Origin: Myxococcus sp046520405
GTDB taxonomy: Bacteria; Myxococcota; Myxococcia; Myxococcales; Myxococcaceae
DNA length: 64,000 nucleotides
Assembly: GCA_046520405.1 (NCBI GenBank)
Contig: JBKGHI010000009.1
Coordinates: 21,762 to 85,761, forward strand
Reading direction: 5' to 3'
Shown: piece after piece, positions 63,838-64,000 of the stretch
How positions within the stretch are numbered: the stretch's first letter is position 1
Layout: each line of letters starts with the position of its first letter
Made by a program: the position numbers and the translations under genes
Notes under the pieces: model-generated
Databases searched by the model: none
What the model was told of the DNA's origin: nothing
Seen by the model: only the letters and a program-made list of their open reading frames with translations

Positions 63838-64000
63838 CTACCCTTCGAAATCGTTGAGCGCGTCCAGGGGCAGGGGCGCGGCGCCCGTCACGGTGCCGTC
63901 CAGGTCCGTGGGCAGCGAGGCCGGGTCGACCTCCGGGGAGGGGCGGCTGTCCATGGGCGTGGCCGCGGCGCGCGAGGCGGCCCCCGGCGGCGGGCGCAGC
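63838..64000 (-). CDS. C-terminal fragment of an unidentified protein
   Basis: Open from the right edge to the TAG at 63838-63840 (53 codons). The end is Pro/Ala/Asp-rich and flexible (PLPLDALNDFEG). No domain can be named from this piece; its codon usage is that of a real gene in this genome. Confidence 0.5.
   Translation of the reverse strand, partial: LRPPPGAASRAAATPMDSRPSPEVDPASLPTDLDGTVTGAAPLPLDALNDFEG

Overview
The window is high-GC DNA from a myxobacterium, most likely Myxococcus or a close relative. The evidence is a complete type VI secretion (T6SS) operon, surface proteins built from Ig-like and fibronectin III repeats, a MYXO-CTERM-like tail, an NtrC-family two-component pair, and overall base composition. 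It looks like draft sequence: it has a run of exactly 100 Ns inside a repeat-rich gene and at least four genes broken by single-base shifts.

Layout. (i) 1-7,968, minus: three tandem Clp/Hsp100-like AAA+ genes, the last cut by the window edge. They have altered catalytic residues, no aromatic pore loop in the second ATPase ring, and C-terminal regions that by eye resemble peptide-chain release factors without the GGQ loop. (ii) 8,076-10,670, minus: a secreted LamG-domain protein. (iii) 10,750-14,779, plus: a sulfate ABC transporter operon (sbp-cysT-cysW-cysA), preceded by a 24-residue leader peptide with four consecutive Cys codons and a mutually exclusive terminator/antiterminator, i.e. a cysteine attenuator. 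(iv) 14,875-17,238: a GH16 lipoprotein, a TlpA-like thioredoxin and a short ribosome-hibernation factor. (v) 38,884-17,315, minus: the T6SS operon in the order vgrG-tssJ-K-L-M-tagF-tssA-B-C-hcp-tssE-F-G-H-lipoprotein, ending in a strong terminator. (vi) 39,121-48,533, plus: an OmpA/thrombospondin-3 protein, a giant Ig-repeat surface protein containing the gap, tRNA-Arg(CCG), and a fibronectin III lipoprotein. (vii) 48,701-52,296: a macro-domain protein, a CorC-type membrane protein, a single-domain response regulator and a frameshifted GT21-like glycosyltransferase. (viii) 57,536-52,440, minus: phoB-like regulator followed by pstS-pstC-pstA-pstB-phoU. (ix) 57,730-63,210, plus: a histidine kinase and sigma-54 activator, then a sigma-54 promoter driving a SulP transporter and a beta carbonic anhydrase. 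(x) 63,308-64,000, minus: a SixA-like phosphatase and an unidentified C-terminal fragment.

How the genes work together. The T6SS block encodes all thirteen core subunits plus the TagF repressor but no recognisable effector, immunity, PAAR or Fha/PpkA gene. The pst block is a phosphate uptake and signalling unit. The cys block appears to be controlled by charged tRNA-Cys through its leader. The kinase/activator pair probably switches on bicarbonate or sulfate uptake with carbonic anhydrase through the adjacent sigma-54 promoter. The best candidates for something new are the three degenerate AAA+ paralogues with release-factor-like tails and the polycysteine attenuator.
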